From positions 1,896,643 through 1,960,642 of the forward strand of contig NZ_CP133261.1 of assembly GCF_030931715.1 (NCBI RefSeq): 64,000 bases of DNA, written 5' to 3'. Source of the DNA: Tissierella sp. MB52-C2. GTDB taxonomy: Bacteria > Bacillota > Clostridia > Tissierellales > Tissierellaceae. The notes under the pieces are model-generated. The model had not been told where the DNA came from, searched no databases, and saw only the letters and a program-made list of their open reading frames with translations. Position 1 is the stretch's first letter, and each line of letters starts with the position of its first letter. Positions 55,652 through 63,525 of the stretch are shown here, one piece after another. The position numbers were made by a program, and so were the translations under genes.

Positions 55652-56143
55652 TTAATACTCTTTCAAATTAGTTGCCTTTTCATATACTGATAAGATTATG
55701 GTACCAAATATGCCCAATGATAGCAGTTCTCCACCACTTATTCCTAGTACTGTAACTAAATATGGCACACTTGTATAGTATGATACCCAGATTGATACTA
55801 TTAATCCATTTAATACTATAGGTGGAATCATACCCATTACTTTATTTTTCATTTTAGATGTTAAGTATGCTGCAATAAGTGTTACTAAACTACCACCCAA
55901 TATATCTACTAGTCCAAATCCTGTATAAGATGCTAGAAGTAAGTTAGATAATAAACATCCAATAAAAACTCCTGGAACTGCTGCAGATTCTATTAATGGT
56001 AATAGTGTTAATCCCTCTGCTATTCTAAGCTGTATTGCACCAAAAGTTAAGTTTACTAAAGGCATTGGCAACATTTGAATTAATACTAATACTATATATA
56101 TTGCAGCTATTAGACTAGCTTTAGTTAAATATCTTGTGTTCAT
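55652..56143 (-). CDS. queT: QueT-type queuosine-precursor transporter (ECF S component)
   Basis: 163 residues, five to six membrane segments, good SD AAGGAGG. Family features: KASLIAAIYIVLVLI at the start, FGAIQLRIAEGLTLLPLI, PGVFIGCLLSNLL and LVDILGGSLVTLIAAYLT. As an S component it would bind a queuosine precursor and pair with ECF A and T subunits encoded elsewhere. No preQ1 riboswitch was found in its leader. It follows the LysO pair by about 76 bases. Confidence 0.88.
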   Translation of the reverse strand: MNTRYLTKASLIAAIYIVLVLIQMLPMPLVNLTFGAIQLRIAEGLTLLPLIESAAVPGVFIGCLLSNLLLASYTGFGLVDILGGSLVTLIAAYLTSKMKNKVMGMIPPIVLNGLIVSIWVSYYTSVPYLVTVLGISGGELLSLGIFGTIILSVYEKATNLKEY

Positions 56144-56219
56144 ATTTCCTCCTTCTTTGTTTTAGTTAACAACTAATAAATTAAAATCTTTATTTTTACT
56201 GATTTTGACTCTTATTATT

Positions 56220-56816
56220 TTATAACTTCAGAATAATTGGTAACACGATTGGCACTGCTGTAGTACATATTACTCCTGTAATAAAGGCTATAATAGCTGT
56301 TTGTGAGTCTGTTGATGCGGCTATTACTGGAAGGCAAGTATCCATGGCTGTTGCCCCTGCCACCGATACAGATTCTAGTTTCCCTACATATTTTGCTATT
56401 AGGGGTATGGTTATTAAGGCTATTATTTCTCTAAATACATTAGATAAAAATGCCAATGCACTCAGTTCCACATATCCATCTGCTAAAAGTATAGTAGAGC
56501 TTAAAGAATACCAACCTAAACCCGATCCTATGGCACCCGATTGATTTATTGGAATTTTAAGAAATAATCCTGCTACCATACTGCCTATTATACTTCCTGC
56601 TATAACTGCCATAGGTACTAAAAGTATTTTAAGTCCCATATTTTTAATTTTTTGGAATATATCTCTTTGTTTTCCTATATCTATACCTACAAAGAACAAT
56701 AGTAACATAAGTCCAATATCTATAATAATTCCAATACTTGATGAAATTTTAGGAGATAAAAAGAAATATCCTACTCCAGTTCCTAATAAAACTGCAAAAA
56801 ATATTCTAAGACTCAT
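56220..56816 (-). CDS. LysO-type lysine exporter, C-terminal part (DUF340)
   Basis: 198 residues from the ATG at 56814-56816, preceded by GGAGG at 9 bases. About six membrane segments with GVGYFFLSPKISS, LLFFVGIDIGKQRDIF, GLGWYSLSSTILLADG, NVFREIIALITIPLIAKYVG and SVAGATAMDTCLPVI, which are LysO/YbjE features (the E. coli protein is one chain of about 300). Here the first membrane segments are encoded by the adjacent 56806-57105 gene and the two overlap by 11 bases, so a two-chain exporter is likely. Confidence 0.85.
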   Translation of the reverse strand: MSLRIFFAVLLGTGVGYFFLSPKISSSIGIIIDIGLMLLLFFVGIDIGKQRDIFQKIKNMGLKILLVPMAVIAGSIIGSMVAGLFLKIPINQSGAIGSGLGWYSLSSTILLADGYVELSALAFLSNVFREIIALITIPLIAKYVGKLESVSVAGATAMDTCLPVIAASTDSQTAIIAFITGVICTTAVPIVLPIILKL

Positions 56817-57105
56817 TTCTTTCTTCCTCCAGTACAATAAATCTTTTAATTATATATACAAATACTATACTAAATAAAATAGTAAAAATAGATATTATGA
56901 AAGCCTTCAATCCTATGGAAAATAAGTTAGTCATTACTTCTTCATTTATTCCAATTGTAATCCCCATTACAAACAATAAAAAAAGTAGGCAAATACTTTG
57001 GATAGTATCTAAATTAGCTTCTAGCTTTTCACTAATTTTATCCTTATATCCAACAAACCCACCCAATACTAGTATACCTAAATACAGTATTAACCTCATT
57101 CCCAT
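56806..57105 (-). CDS. LysO-type lysine exporter, N-terminal part (DUF340)
   Basis: 99 residues with three membrane segments: LILYLGILVLGGFVGYK, SICLLFLLFVMGITIGINEEVM and AFIISIFTILFSIVFVYIIK. Corresponds to the first third of one-chain LysO. The arrangement (short gene, then long gene, 11-base overlap) also occurs in other clostridia, so it is probably a natural split and not a frameshift. It is read from an extended -10 promoter just after the rnjA-side terminator region. Confidence 0.82.
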   Translation of the reverse strand: MGMRLILYLGILVLGGFVGYKDKISEKLEANLDTIQSICLLFLLFVMGITIGINEEVMTNLFSIGLKAFIISIFTILFSIVFVYIIKRFIVLEEERNES

Positions 57106-57162
57106 TATATGACCTCCTTTTTAACTAACTATTAAATTTTCCGAGCTTTCCCTATCCAAACT

Positions 57163-57171
57163 ATTATACCA
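57163..57171 (-). promoter_or_regulatory. Extended -10 promoter of the lysO pair
   Basis: Minus strand TGGTATAAT (TG-N-TATAAT; TATAAT at 57163-57168) directly after the T-tract of the rnjA terminator and about 55 bases before the first lysO start. Confidence 0.5.
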
Positions 57172-57172
57172 A

Positions 57173-57202
57173 AAACCCTGGTATAAATCTATACCAGGGT
57201 TT
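57173..57202 (-). terminator. Terminator after rnjA
   Basis: Perfect 13-bp stem (57173-57185 with 57190-57202), 4-base loop, TTTTT on the minus strand. Starts 3 bases after the rnjA stop. Confidence 0.92.
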
Positions 57203-57205
57203 ATA

Positions 57206-58867
57206 TTATACTTCCATTATTATAGGCAGTATCATTGGATTTCTTTTAATTTTTCCATATAAATGATTTCTTAAAGTATCACGAATATTTGATTTTAATG
57301 TGGCCCAATCTGTTATTTTCTTCTTTTCACAGTCTTCAAGTACTGCTCTTACTACTTTTCTAGCCTCTTCCATTAAATCTTCAGATTCTCTCACATATAC
57401 AAAACCACGAGATATAATATCTGGACCTGCTAGGATGATACCTTCTTTTTTACTAATGGTAACCACAACTACTATTAAGCCGTCTTCCGATAAATGCTTT
57501 CTATCTCTAAGCACAATATTTCCCACATCTCCAACACCTAATCCATCTACTAAAATATTTCCTGATTGTACATTACCGCCTGGCTCTGCTGTATCCTTAG
57601 TAAATTCCATTATTTCTCCATTATTTAATATAAATATATTTTCTGGGGAAGTTCCTAAAGCTCCTGCTATTTCAGCGTGCTTTTTCAGATGTCTAAATTC
57701 ACCATGTACAGGTATGAAATATTTTGGTTTAACTAGAGTTAGCATTAGCTTTAACTCCTCTTGGCAAGCATGGCCTGATACGTGAACATCAGCTAATGAC
57801 TCAAATATAACTTGCGTTCCCTTTTCAACTAAATTATTTATTACCTTAGAAACTGTTTTTTCATTTCCTGGTATAGGTGTAGCTGAGATTATAACCAAAT
57901 CTTCAGGTTGAATTTGGACTTTCTTATGCTCTCCTGATGCGATTCTAGACAGTGCCGACATTGGCTCTCCTTGACTGCCTGTGGTGATTATAGTGATTTC
58001 ATCACTTGGATATTTGTTCATATCATTTATATCTATTAAAGTACCTTCCTTCATATGAAGATAGCCTAGCTCTAATGCTACTCCTATGGTATTTATCATA
58101 GATCTACCAGATAAGACTACCTTTCTATTATTTTCTTCAGAGGCATTTATTATCTGTTGAATTCTATGAACATTGGAAGCGAAAGTAGCAACTAGTATTC
58201 TATGTTTATGATTTAGGAAAATTTCTCTAAAAGTATTACCTACAGTTCTTTCACTCATAGTATAGCCTGGTCTTTCTGCATTGGTACTATCTGACATCAA
58301 CAATAGTACCCCTTTATTTCCCAGCTCTGCAAAACGATTTAAATCTATTACATCACCATCTATCGGAGTATAATCTATTTTAAAATCGCCCGTATGAACT
58401 ACTACTCCTACTGGAGTATGAATAGCTAAGGCTGCACTATCCGGTATACTATGACCTGTTTTTATAAACTCAACATTAAATACTCCTAGCTTTATGGTCT
58501 CACCATGTTTAACTATATTCATATTTACTTTGTCTAGTTTATGCTCTTTAAGTTTATTTTCTACTAATCCTAGAGTCAACTTAGTTCCATAAATAGGTAT
58601 ATTTATTTTATTTAGAATATATGGCAAAGCACCAATATGGTCTTCATGTCCATGGGTTAGAACTATGGCTCTTATTTTATCCCTATTTTTTAGAATATAA
58701 GTTACATCAGGGATAACAACGTCAATTCCCAGCATTTCATCTTCTGGAAAAGTCATTCCACAATCTATTAGGATCATATCTTCTTTATATTCAATCGCAG
58801 TAATGTTTTTTCCGACTTCCCCTAGGCCGCCTAAGGGAATGATTTTTAATTTATTTGATTTTCGCAC
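57206..58867 (-). CDS. rnjA: Ribonuclease J
   Basis: 553 residues from a GTG start (SD GAGGAG). Metallo-beta-lactamase/beta-CASP nuclease: LGGLGEVGKNITAIEY, DCGMTFPEDEMLGIDVVIPD, zinc motif LTHGHEDHIGALPY, GDFKID, MSDSTNAERPGYTMSE, and PVHGEFRHLKKHAEIA, then the C-terminal domain. Acts as 5'-3' exonuclease and endonuclease in mRNA decay and rRNA maturation. It lies after the fur terminator. Confidence 0.96.
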   Translation of the reverse strand: MRKSNKLKIIPLGGLGEVGKNITAIEYKEDMILIDCGMTFPEDEMLGIDVVIPDVTYILKNRDKIRAIVLTHGHEDHIGALPYILNKINIPIYGTKLTLGLVENKLKEHKLDKVNMNIVKHGETIKLGVFNVEFIKTGHSIPDSAALAIHTPVGVVVHTGDFKIDYTPIDGDVIDLNRFAELGNKGVLLLMSDSTNAERPGYTMSERTVGNTFREIFLNHKHRILVATFASNVHRIQQIINASEENNRKVVLSGRSMINTIGVALELGYLHMKEGTLIDINDMNKYPSDEITIITTGSQGEPMSALSRIASGEHKKVQIQPEDLVIISATPIPGNEKTVSKVINNLVEKGTQVIFESLADVHVSGHACQEELKLMLTLVKPKYFIPVHGEFRHLKKHAEIAGALGTSPENIFILNNGEIMEFTKDTAEPGGNVQSGNILVDGLGVGDVGNIVLRDRKHLSEDGLIVVVVTISKKEGIILAGPDIISRGFVYVRESEDLMEEARKVVRAVLEDCEKKKITDWATLKSNIRDTLRNHLYGKIKRNPMILPIIMEV

Positions 58868-58938
58868 TGAATCACTCCTCTTCTGTCTTTATTTTTTCCA
58901 TTTTTCTAGTTTTTAGTCTTTCCAAATAAGATTTTCCC

Positions 58939-58963
58939 AAAAAAGAAATCCCTATAGGGATTT
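58939..58963 (-). terminator. Terminator after fur
   Basis: 18-base palindrome at 58946-58963 followed by TTTTTT on the minus strand (58939-58944), overlapping the fur stop region. Confidence 0.82.
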
Positions 58964-59398
58964 ATCTTTACACTCACTACAATATCCATAGAATTTTACA
59001 TTATGATCTACTATAGTAAATTGCCCTTCTTTCTCTATTTCCTCCTCTAAAGCCTCTAAAAGATCAAGCTTTACCTCTATAACCTTACCGCAGTTCAAAC
59101 ATATTAAGTGATGGTGATGGTGTCCTTCAGGTCCTGTACTTAATTCATACCTACTACATCCATCATCAAAATTTAATTTACAAACTATGTCTAATTTCTC
59201 AAACAATTGTAAAGTCCTATATACAGTAGCAATGCCTAGATCCGGATATTCCTTTTTAACAATATTATACACTTCCTCAGGACTTAAATGTTGTTCTGAA
59301 TTATCTATTATTGAATTTAATATGGCTCTTCTTTGAGTTGTAAGCTTATATCCTTGATTTTGAAGTTTTCCTTTTATAGAATTTATATTAATATCCAT
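58952..59398 (-). CDS. Fur-family metalloregulator
   Basis: 148 residues from the ATG at 59396-59398 (SD GGGTG). Winged helix N domain: YKLTTQRRAILNSI, YPDLGIATVYRTLQLFEKLDIV (recognition helix), then dimer domain with a His-rich metal site GPEGHHHHHLICLNCGK and a second CxxC (YCSECKD) for structural zinc. Could be Fur, PerR or Zur; the five-His run favours an iron or peroxide sensor but does not decide it. Own promoter with a perfect TTGACA. Upstream genes: DUF1292 and ruvX, a usual clostridial order. Confidence 0.93.
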   Translation of the reverse strand: MDININSIKGKLQNQGYKLTTQRRAILNSIIDNSEQHLSPEEVYNIVKKEYPDLGIATVYRTLQLFEKLDIVCKLNFDDGCSRYELSTGPEGHHHHHLICLNCGKVIEVKLDLLEALEEEIEKEGQFTIVDHNVKFYGYCSECKDKSL

Positions 59399-59426
59399 TT
59401 TCTTCACCCGCTATACTCTTAAATTA

Positions 59427-59455
59427 ACAATACTATTATTTGTTATATTTGTCAA
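59427..59455 (-). promoter_or_regulatory. Promoter of the Fur-family gene
   Basis: Minus strand: -35 TTGACA (59450-59455), 17-base spacer, -10 TATTGT (59427-59432). An imperfect inverted repeat AACAA...TTGTT lies between and over the -10, a possible autoregulatory operator. The -35 begins right after the DUF1292 stop. Confidence 0.6.
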
Positions 59456-59707
59456 CTATTGGAGATTTTCCTTCTGCATCTCTTCATAGGCTGCTATGGC
59501 ATCTTCCAATTCTTCATCATCGTCTATTCCGGCTAAGATCAGCTCTCCATCTTCATCTCGTTCCATTCTTAAAATATAAGTGGGACTATCTATATTGTCT
59601 GCTGGCATTAGAGCTGCATAATCATCATCATCTAATCCAAATGTGGCCAATATAAGAAACTCCTGTGGTTTACCATCTTCGTCTAATAACACTATTCTTT
59701 CTTGCAT
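59456..59707 (-). CDS. DUF1292 protein
   Basis: 83 residues, SD AGGGAGGG. Acidic single-domain protein: ERIVLLDEDGKPQEFLILATFGL, DDDYAALMPAD, YILRMERDEDGELILAGIDDDEEL. The domain is common between ruvX and fur in low-GC Gram-positives; its function is not established. No membrane segment. It is separated from ruvX by one base. Confidence 0.9.
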   Translation of the reverse strand: MQERIVLLDEDGKPQEFLILATFGLDDDDYAALMPADNIDSPTYILRMERDEDGELILAGIDDDEELEDAIAAYEEMQKENLQ

Positions 59708-59708
59708 A

Positions 59709-60128
59709 TTATACCCTCCCTTGTCTATCTAAGTAAGTCTGTAATATAAAGTTTGCCGCCACTTTATCTATTACACCTTTTCTTTTCTCTCGTCTTACAT
59801 CTCCCTCAATTAAAAGCTTTTCAGCTGCCATAGTAGTTAGCCTTTCATCTTCATATATAATTTGGACATTAAATTTATTTTTAAGCTTTTCAGCAAACTT
59901 CATAGTCTTTTCACCTTGAGGCCCTAATGTTCCATTCATATTCTTAGGCAAACCTACTACAACCTTTTTAATATTATACTCTTTTATCAAATCCTCTAAT
60001 GCCTTGTAATCCTTTTCTTTACTCTCTCTTCTTATGGTAGTCACACCTTGAGCCGTCATCTGTAACAAATCAGATACCGAAACTCCTATGGTCTTATCTC
60101 CCACATCTAAACCCATTATTCTTTCCAT
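59709..60128 (-). CDS. ruvX: Holliday junction resolvase-like protein RuvX (YqgF)
   Basis: 139 residues. RNase H-like fold with the first catalytic Asp in MGLDVGDKTIGVSVSD, VVGLPKNMNGTLGPQGEK, the acidic IIYEDERLTTMAAEKLL, and the final Asp in KGVIDKVAANFILQTYLD. YqgF proteins are implicated in 16S rRNA 5'-end maturation and possibly junction resolution. In the ireB-(...)-ruvX-DUF1292-fur group. Confidence 0.95.
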   Translation of the reverse strand: MERIMGLDVGDKTIGVSVSDLLQMTAQGVTTIRRESKEKDYKALEDLIKEYNIKKVVVGLPKNMNGTLGPQGEKTMKFAEKLKNKFNVQIIYEDERLTTMAAEKLLIEGDVRREKRKGVIDKVAANFILQTYLDRQGRV

Positions 60129-60142
60129 GGTTCTCTCCTATA

Positions 60143-61090
60143 TTAAATTACTTTTATACAAAATTCTGGACATACCTTTGCACAATATCCGCATAGAATA
60201 CAATTCTCATTTGGAGTAGCTAGACCATCTATTACTTCTATGCCATGCTGCTTACACCTTTTAACACAATTACCACAGCCTAAGCAATAATCTGCTACTA
60301 TTAATTTTCTCTTTTTTGTTCTAAGGTTAGTCTTTAAATCATCAGGAATAAATCCCTTTTCCAATAGATGAATATTAGCATCTATTTCATCTATGGACTG
60401 CATTCCTATAGCTATGGAATCTATATAAGGAATATTTCTTACAAAATTAAAGGCATTTTCTACATCTTTTATTAAATGTCCACCACCTAAGGGCTTCATT
60501 CCATAAATCCCTTTACCCATATTGTGAATTATCTCTAGTTCCCGTAACATATCTTCTACTGTTCCATCTTGTATACCAATACCATATTTGTTGATTATTG
60601 GATGAATTACGTCTAATTCCTTTACTTCCCCTACGGCTTTAGCACCCGATACTCTATGGGTTGATATTCCTATTGCTTTAATTTTACCCTTTTCCTTTTC
60701 TTTTAAAAAGTATTCTATAGCTTCAAAATGTCCTCTTACAGTATGGATACTTTCTTGTTCATGTAATAAAAAAATATCTATATAATCAGTTCCTAACTCT
60801 TTTAATGCCAAGTCTAAGCTTTCTTTTGCCATTTCCTTAGTATATGCATACGTTTTAGTTGCTATATGATAATCCTCTCTTTTTTTACCCTTCAAGGCTT
60901 CTTTTATATATTCATAGTTCTCATAGATTTCTGCTGTATCAATAAAGTTAATTCCCCTATTATAGGCATATTCTATGAGATATGCCCCCTCTTTTACACT
61001 TAAATTAGCTTGAAAAGGAGTCATAGTAAGAGAACCAAAGCATAACTTTGATACCTCAATACCTGTATTTCCTAAATTTATTTTTTCCAA
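60143..61090 (-). CDS. Aldo/keto reductase with two C-terminal [4Fe-4S] clusters
   Basis: 315 residues from a TTG at 61088-61090 (SD AAGGTG, 6 bases). Aldo/keto reductase barrel: GSLTMTPFQ, NFIDTAEIYENYEYIKEAL with catalytic Asp and Tyr, HIATKTYAYT with Lys, and DIFLLHEQE with His. The last 45 residues hold two ferredoxin motifs: C-x2-C-x2-C-x3-C (CLGCGNCVKRC) then CILCGYCAKVC. An anaerobe-type oxidoreductase passing electrons between ferredoxin-like clusters and a carbonyl; substrate unknown. Inserted between ruvX and the membrane protein gene. Confidence 0.92.
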   Translation of the reverse strand: MEKINLGNTGIEVSKLCFGSLTMTPFQANLSVKEGAYLIEYAYNRGINFIDTAEIYENYEYIKEALKGKKREDYHIATKTYAYTKEMAKESLDLALKELGTDYIDIFLLHEQESIHTVRGHFEAIEYFLKEKEKGKIKAIGISTHRVSGAKAVGEVKELDVIHPIINKYGIGIQDGTVEDMLRELEIIHNMGKGIYGMKPLGGGHLIKDVENAFNFVRNIPYIDSIAIGMQSIDEIDANIHLLEKGFIPDDLKTNLRTKKRKLIVADYCLGCGNCVKRCKQHGIEVIDGLATPNENCILCGYCAKVCPEFCIKVI

Positions 61091-61100
61091 TTGATTCACC

Positions 61101-63152
61101 TTACTCTATATAGTCTAGATATAACTCTGAACTGATTAAATTCATACATATGGCAGCTAAAATTAGCCCAGAATCATTTAACAAAAATCCTCCTATGACT
61201 CCTGCTATTCCTGCAGCTCTAGCCATTGAGCTAATGGCATTTTCTGTATTTCTATTAAATATTACACCATGTAAAACCATATGTACTAATAATAAATATG
61301 TCCAAAATGAACTTCCTATTAATTTTATATTCATAAGAGCTTTTCTAAGCATTACTCTATCTAAGTAATGCAGCTCATTATTTTTAATAGTCAATAATGT
61401 ATTTCCTAAATGAGTAGTATCTGGATTAAACTTTATATCTATATACCCCATTATGGAAATTAAAACTACTATTAAAAATATAGGGATAATTAATCCTTTT
61501 ATATTTAATTCTTTATTAAATAATTCCATGATATAAAAAAACGCAGACACTATAAAGGCCATTGATCCGCCAATATTGGCACCGTATTTTGGATGCCCAA
61601 CTAATATAATTGCTAAAGCTAATAAAATCAATGGTACTATTTTCCTTTTATATTTTTTTAATATATTTGCTGAAAATATAATTATGGTACCTAAAAAAAG
61701 ACCCACCATTTCATTCCCTATACCATAGTATCTAGCCCCTATTATGGGATCATGGGATAAAACTGAATATTTGCTTATGCCTCCCTTTAAAGCTAAATCA
61801 AGAATTATTATAAAAACATAAGCTCCGCCAATATACATAATCTGATTATTGCTCTTTCTAGTTAACCATAAAATAAATATGAAAATAAATATAAAAAATA
61901 ATAAAAGTAGAATAAAACTATAATTATTTTCTGGCTTAAATATAGAAACAAATATAAAGATAATAGGTAGAAGAATTACCATATCAAATAATATCCTAGT
62001 ATATTCCTTAACTTTTCCTGAAAGTTTCACTTTAGCTAAAACTAAAATAATGCCTAAGATTAAAGATACCATTGAAAATAGTCCATAATAATATAAGGTG
62101 TTATATCTCACCCTAAATGTTGTATTAATGCTATTACTTTGTTTTACTATGTCTATTAAATTTATATCTTTCTTAATTGATTTAATCCCAGTTCCGGACA
62201 TACCATCCTTAGATGCTCCAAGAAAATCCATAATAGTTGGCCCTATATCAATATTAGCAACTACACTTTCCCTACCGGTGGTTTTAGATATCAAAGCTCC
62301 ATTTTCTACTTCATTTCCCCAAAGTATAATGGGAGCTAACTTACTATTGCTGTCAATTTTCATATCTCCACTATTAGGACTTGTAATCATAACAAGAGAG
62401 CTTTTCTTATTTAACTCCTTAATTAATTCTTCAATAAAGTTATCTATATCTAATAAAATCTTTTCCCGTATATCCTTAAACTCTTCATAGGATAAATTAT
62501 CTTTATCTTTATATCTGTAAAGTCTCTCTATATCTCCCGTCTCTACTACAATGAAATCTCCCGGACTTTCCTTTATTTCTTCCAACATCTTATTATAATC
62601 TGTTTTTATGAAAAATGGATAGTCTAAAGTTTCAACAATTATATCATCTATGTTTCCATAGTCAATTAAGCCTTTTGAATCCATGGGAATTAAGGCCGAA
62701 GTATTTATTTCCATATCTTCTAGATTACTATTTCCATATATTGCCGTTTTAAGCCCTTTTCTATGTAAATTATCACCGATTGCACCTAGATAAGGTGTGT
62801 ATTTATTATCTTTATTTAAGTTAATTAATTTTGTAAAAGACCGATTTATTATATTACCATTTTCTATAGTCTCAAATTTAATGCTAGCATAGTTGGCATA
62901 AGCCTTTCCTGAAGAATTAATTGTAAGAAAGCTTTCGGCACCAGTATAGCCTGAAGTGCCTCTAGTATTTTTTAGCCCAATACTTCCTTCTTTTATTACA
63001 TTCTTTAATTTTCCCATGGTTTCTATATCTTTTAGAGTCAGTCTATTTACTACTATTAAGTATACTTTTTTATCTGACTTAGCTCCTAAAGATACACTTG
63101 GTACTAAGATTGTAGTCAATATTAAAAATAATAAAAGCTTTCTTACATTCAC
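61101..63152 (-). CDS. Large membrane protein with degenerate alkaline-phosphatase-like outer domain
   Basis: 683 residues from a GTG (SD GGGAG). Signal peptide (about 1-23), an extracytoplasmic domain to about 340 with features of the alkaline phosphatase superfamily (KKVYLIVVNRLTLKDIE at the first strand, TSGYTGAESFLTINSSG near the nucleophile region, DIGPTIMDFLGASKDGMSG at the end), then about ten membrane segments with GARYYGIGNEMVGLFLG and YGANIGGSMAFIVS. Key metal ligands are not obvious, so it may be inactive or divergent. A related protein begins at the left edge (1-1430). Function unknown. Confidence 0.82.
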   Translation of the reverse strand: MNVRKLLLFLILTTILVPSVSLGAKSDKKVYLIVVNRLTLKDIETMGKLKNVIKEGSIGLKNTRGTSGYTGAESFLTINSSGKAYANYASIKFETIENGNIINRSFTKLINLNKDNKYTPYLGAIGDNLHRKGLKTAIYGNSNLEDMEINTSALIPMDSKGLIDYGNIDDIIVETLDYPFFIKTDYNKMLEEIKESPGDFIVVETGDIERLYRYKDKDNLSYEEFKDIREKILLDIDNFIEELIKELNKKSSLVMITSPNSGDMKIDSNSKLAPIILWGNEVENGALISKTTGRESVVANIDIGPTIMDFLGASKDGMSGTGIKSIKKDINLIDIVKQSNSINTTFRVRYNTLYYYGLFSMVSLILGIILVLAKVKLSGKVKEYTRILFDMVILLPIIFIFVSIFKPENNYSFILLLLFFIFIFIFILWLTRKSNNQIMYIGGAYVFIIILDLALKGGISKYSVLSHDPIIGARYYGIGNEMVGLFLGTIIIFSANILKKYKRKIVPLILLALAIILVGHPKYGANIGGSMAFIVSAFFYIMELFNKELNIKGLIIPIFLIVVLISIMGYIDIKFNPDTTHLGNTLLTIKNNELHYLDRVMLRKALMNIKLIGSSFWTYLLLVHMVLHGVIFNRNTENAISSMARAAGIAGVIGGFLLNDSGLILAAICMNLISSELYLDYIE

Positions 63153-63175
63153 ACTAATTCTCCCTTAGCTAAATC

Positions 63176-63430
63176 TTAATTCTTTAAATATGTCTTCAAC
63201 AATTCCTCCAATAGTTCATCTCTTTCTATACTACATATAGTGGATCTGGCATTGTTGTGACTAGTAATATAGGATGGGTCTCCAGATAAGATATACCCTA
63301 TTACTTGATTAACTGGATCATATCCTTTTTCCTCTAAGGATGAAAATACAGATAAGATTATATCTCTTACTGAATTTTGTTTATCCTTTGGTACTTCAAA
63401 CTTCATAGTTTCATTAAAATTATTATTCAC
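63176..63430 (-). CDS. ireB: IreB-family regulatory phosphoprotein
   Basis: 84 residues from a GTG at 63428-63430 with SD GGGGGT 6 bases upstream; longer in-frame starts lack a ribosome site. Matches IreB/DUF965: [54 protein letters not shown]. In enterococci IreB is phosphorylated by the Ser/Thr kinase IreK (at N-terminal Thr residues) and affects cephalosporin resistance. Here Thr8 is in a similar place. Lies after alaS, as usual. Confidence 0.92.
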   Translation of the reverse strand: MNNNFNETMKFEVPKDKQNSVRDIILSVFSSLEEKGYDPVNQVIGYILSGDPSYITSHNNARSTICSIERDELLEELLKTYLKN

Positions 63431-63480
63431 ACAAACACCCCCTAATATACTCATATTATACCACATATTATCCTTCGACA

Positions 63481-63523
63481 ATAAGAAATAAATATTAGCC
63501 TAAGGCTAATATTTATTTCTTAT
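63481..63523 (-). terminator. Strong hairpin after alaS
   Basis: 20-bp perfect stem (63481-63500 with 63504-63523), 3-base loop, three bases after the alaS stop. It lacks a clean T-tract after the stem but has a very T-rich 3' arm. Confidence 0.82.
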
Positions 63524-63525
63524 TA

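Noticed and set aside
56144..56219. preQ1 riboswitch ahead of queT
   Set aside because: The leader has only short AT hairpins; the preQ1-I core sequence was not found.
56220..57105. LysO split as a disabling frameshift
   Set aside because: The second part has its own strong SD at 9 bases and both chains end in natural positions.
57106..57205. Lysine riboswitch ahead of the lysO pair
   Set aside because: Only about 60 bases lie between the terminator and the start, too little for the L box.
63474..63480. TGTCGAA 0A box upstream of ireB
   Set aside because: A single 7-base match without a nearby sigma-H promoter; a few are expected by chance in a window this size.
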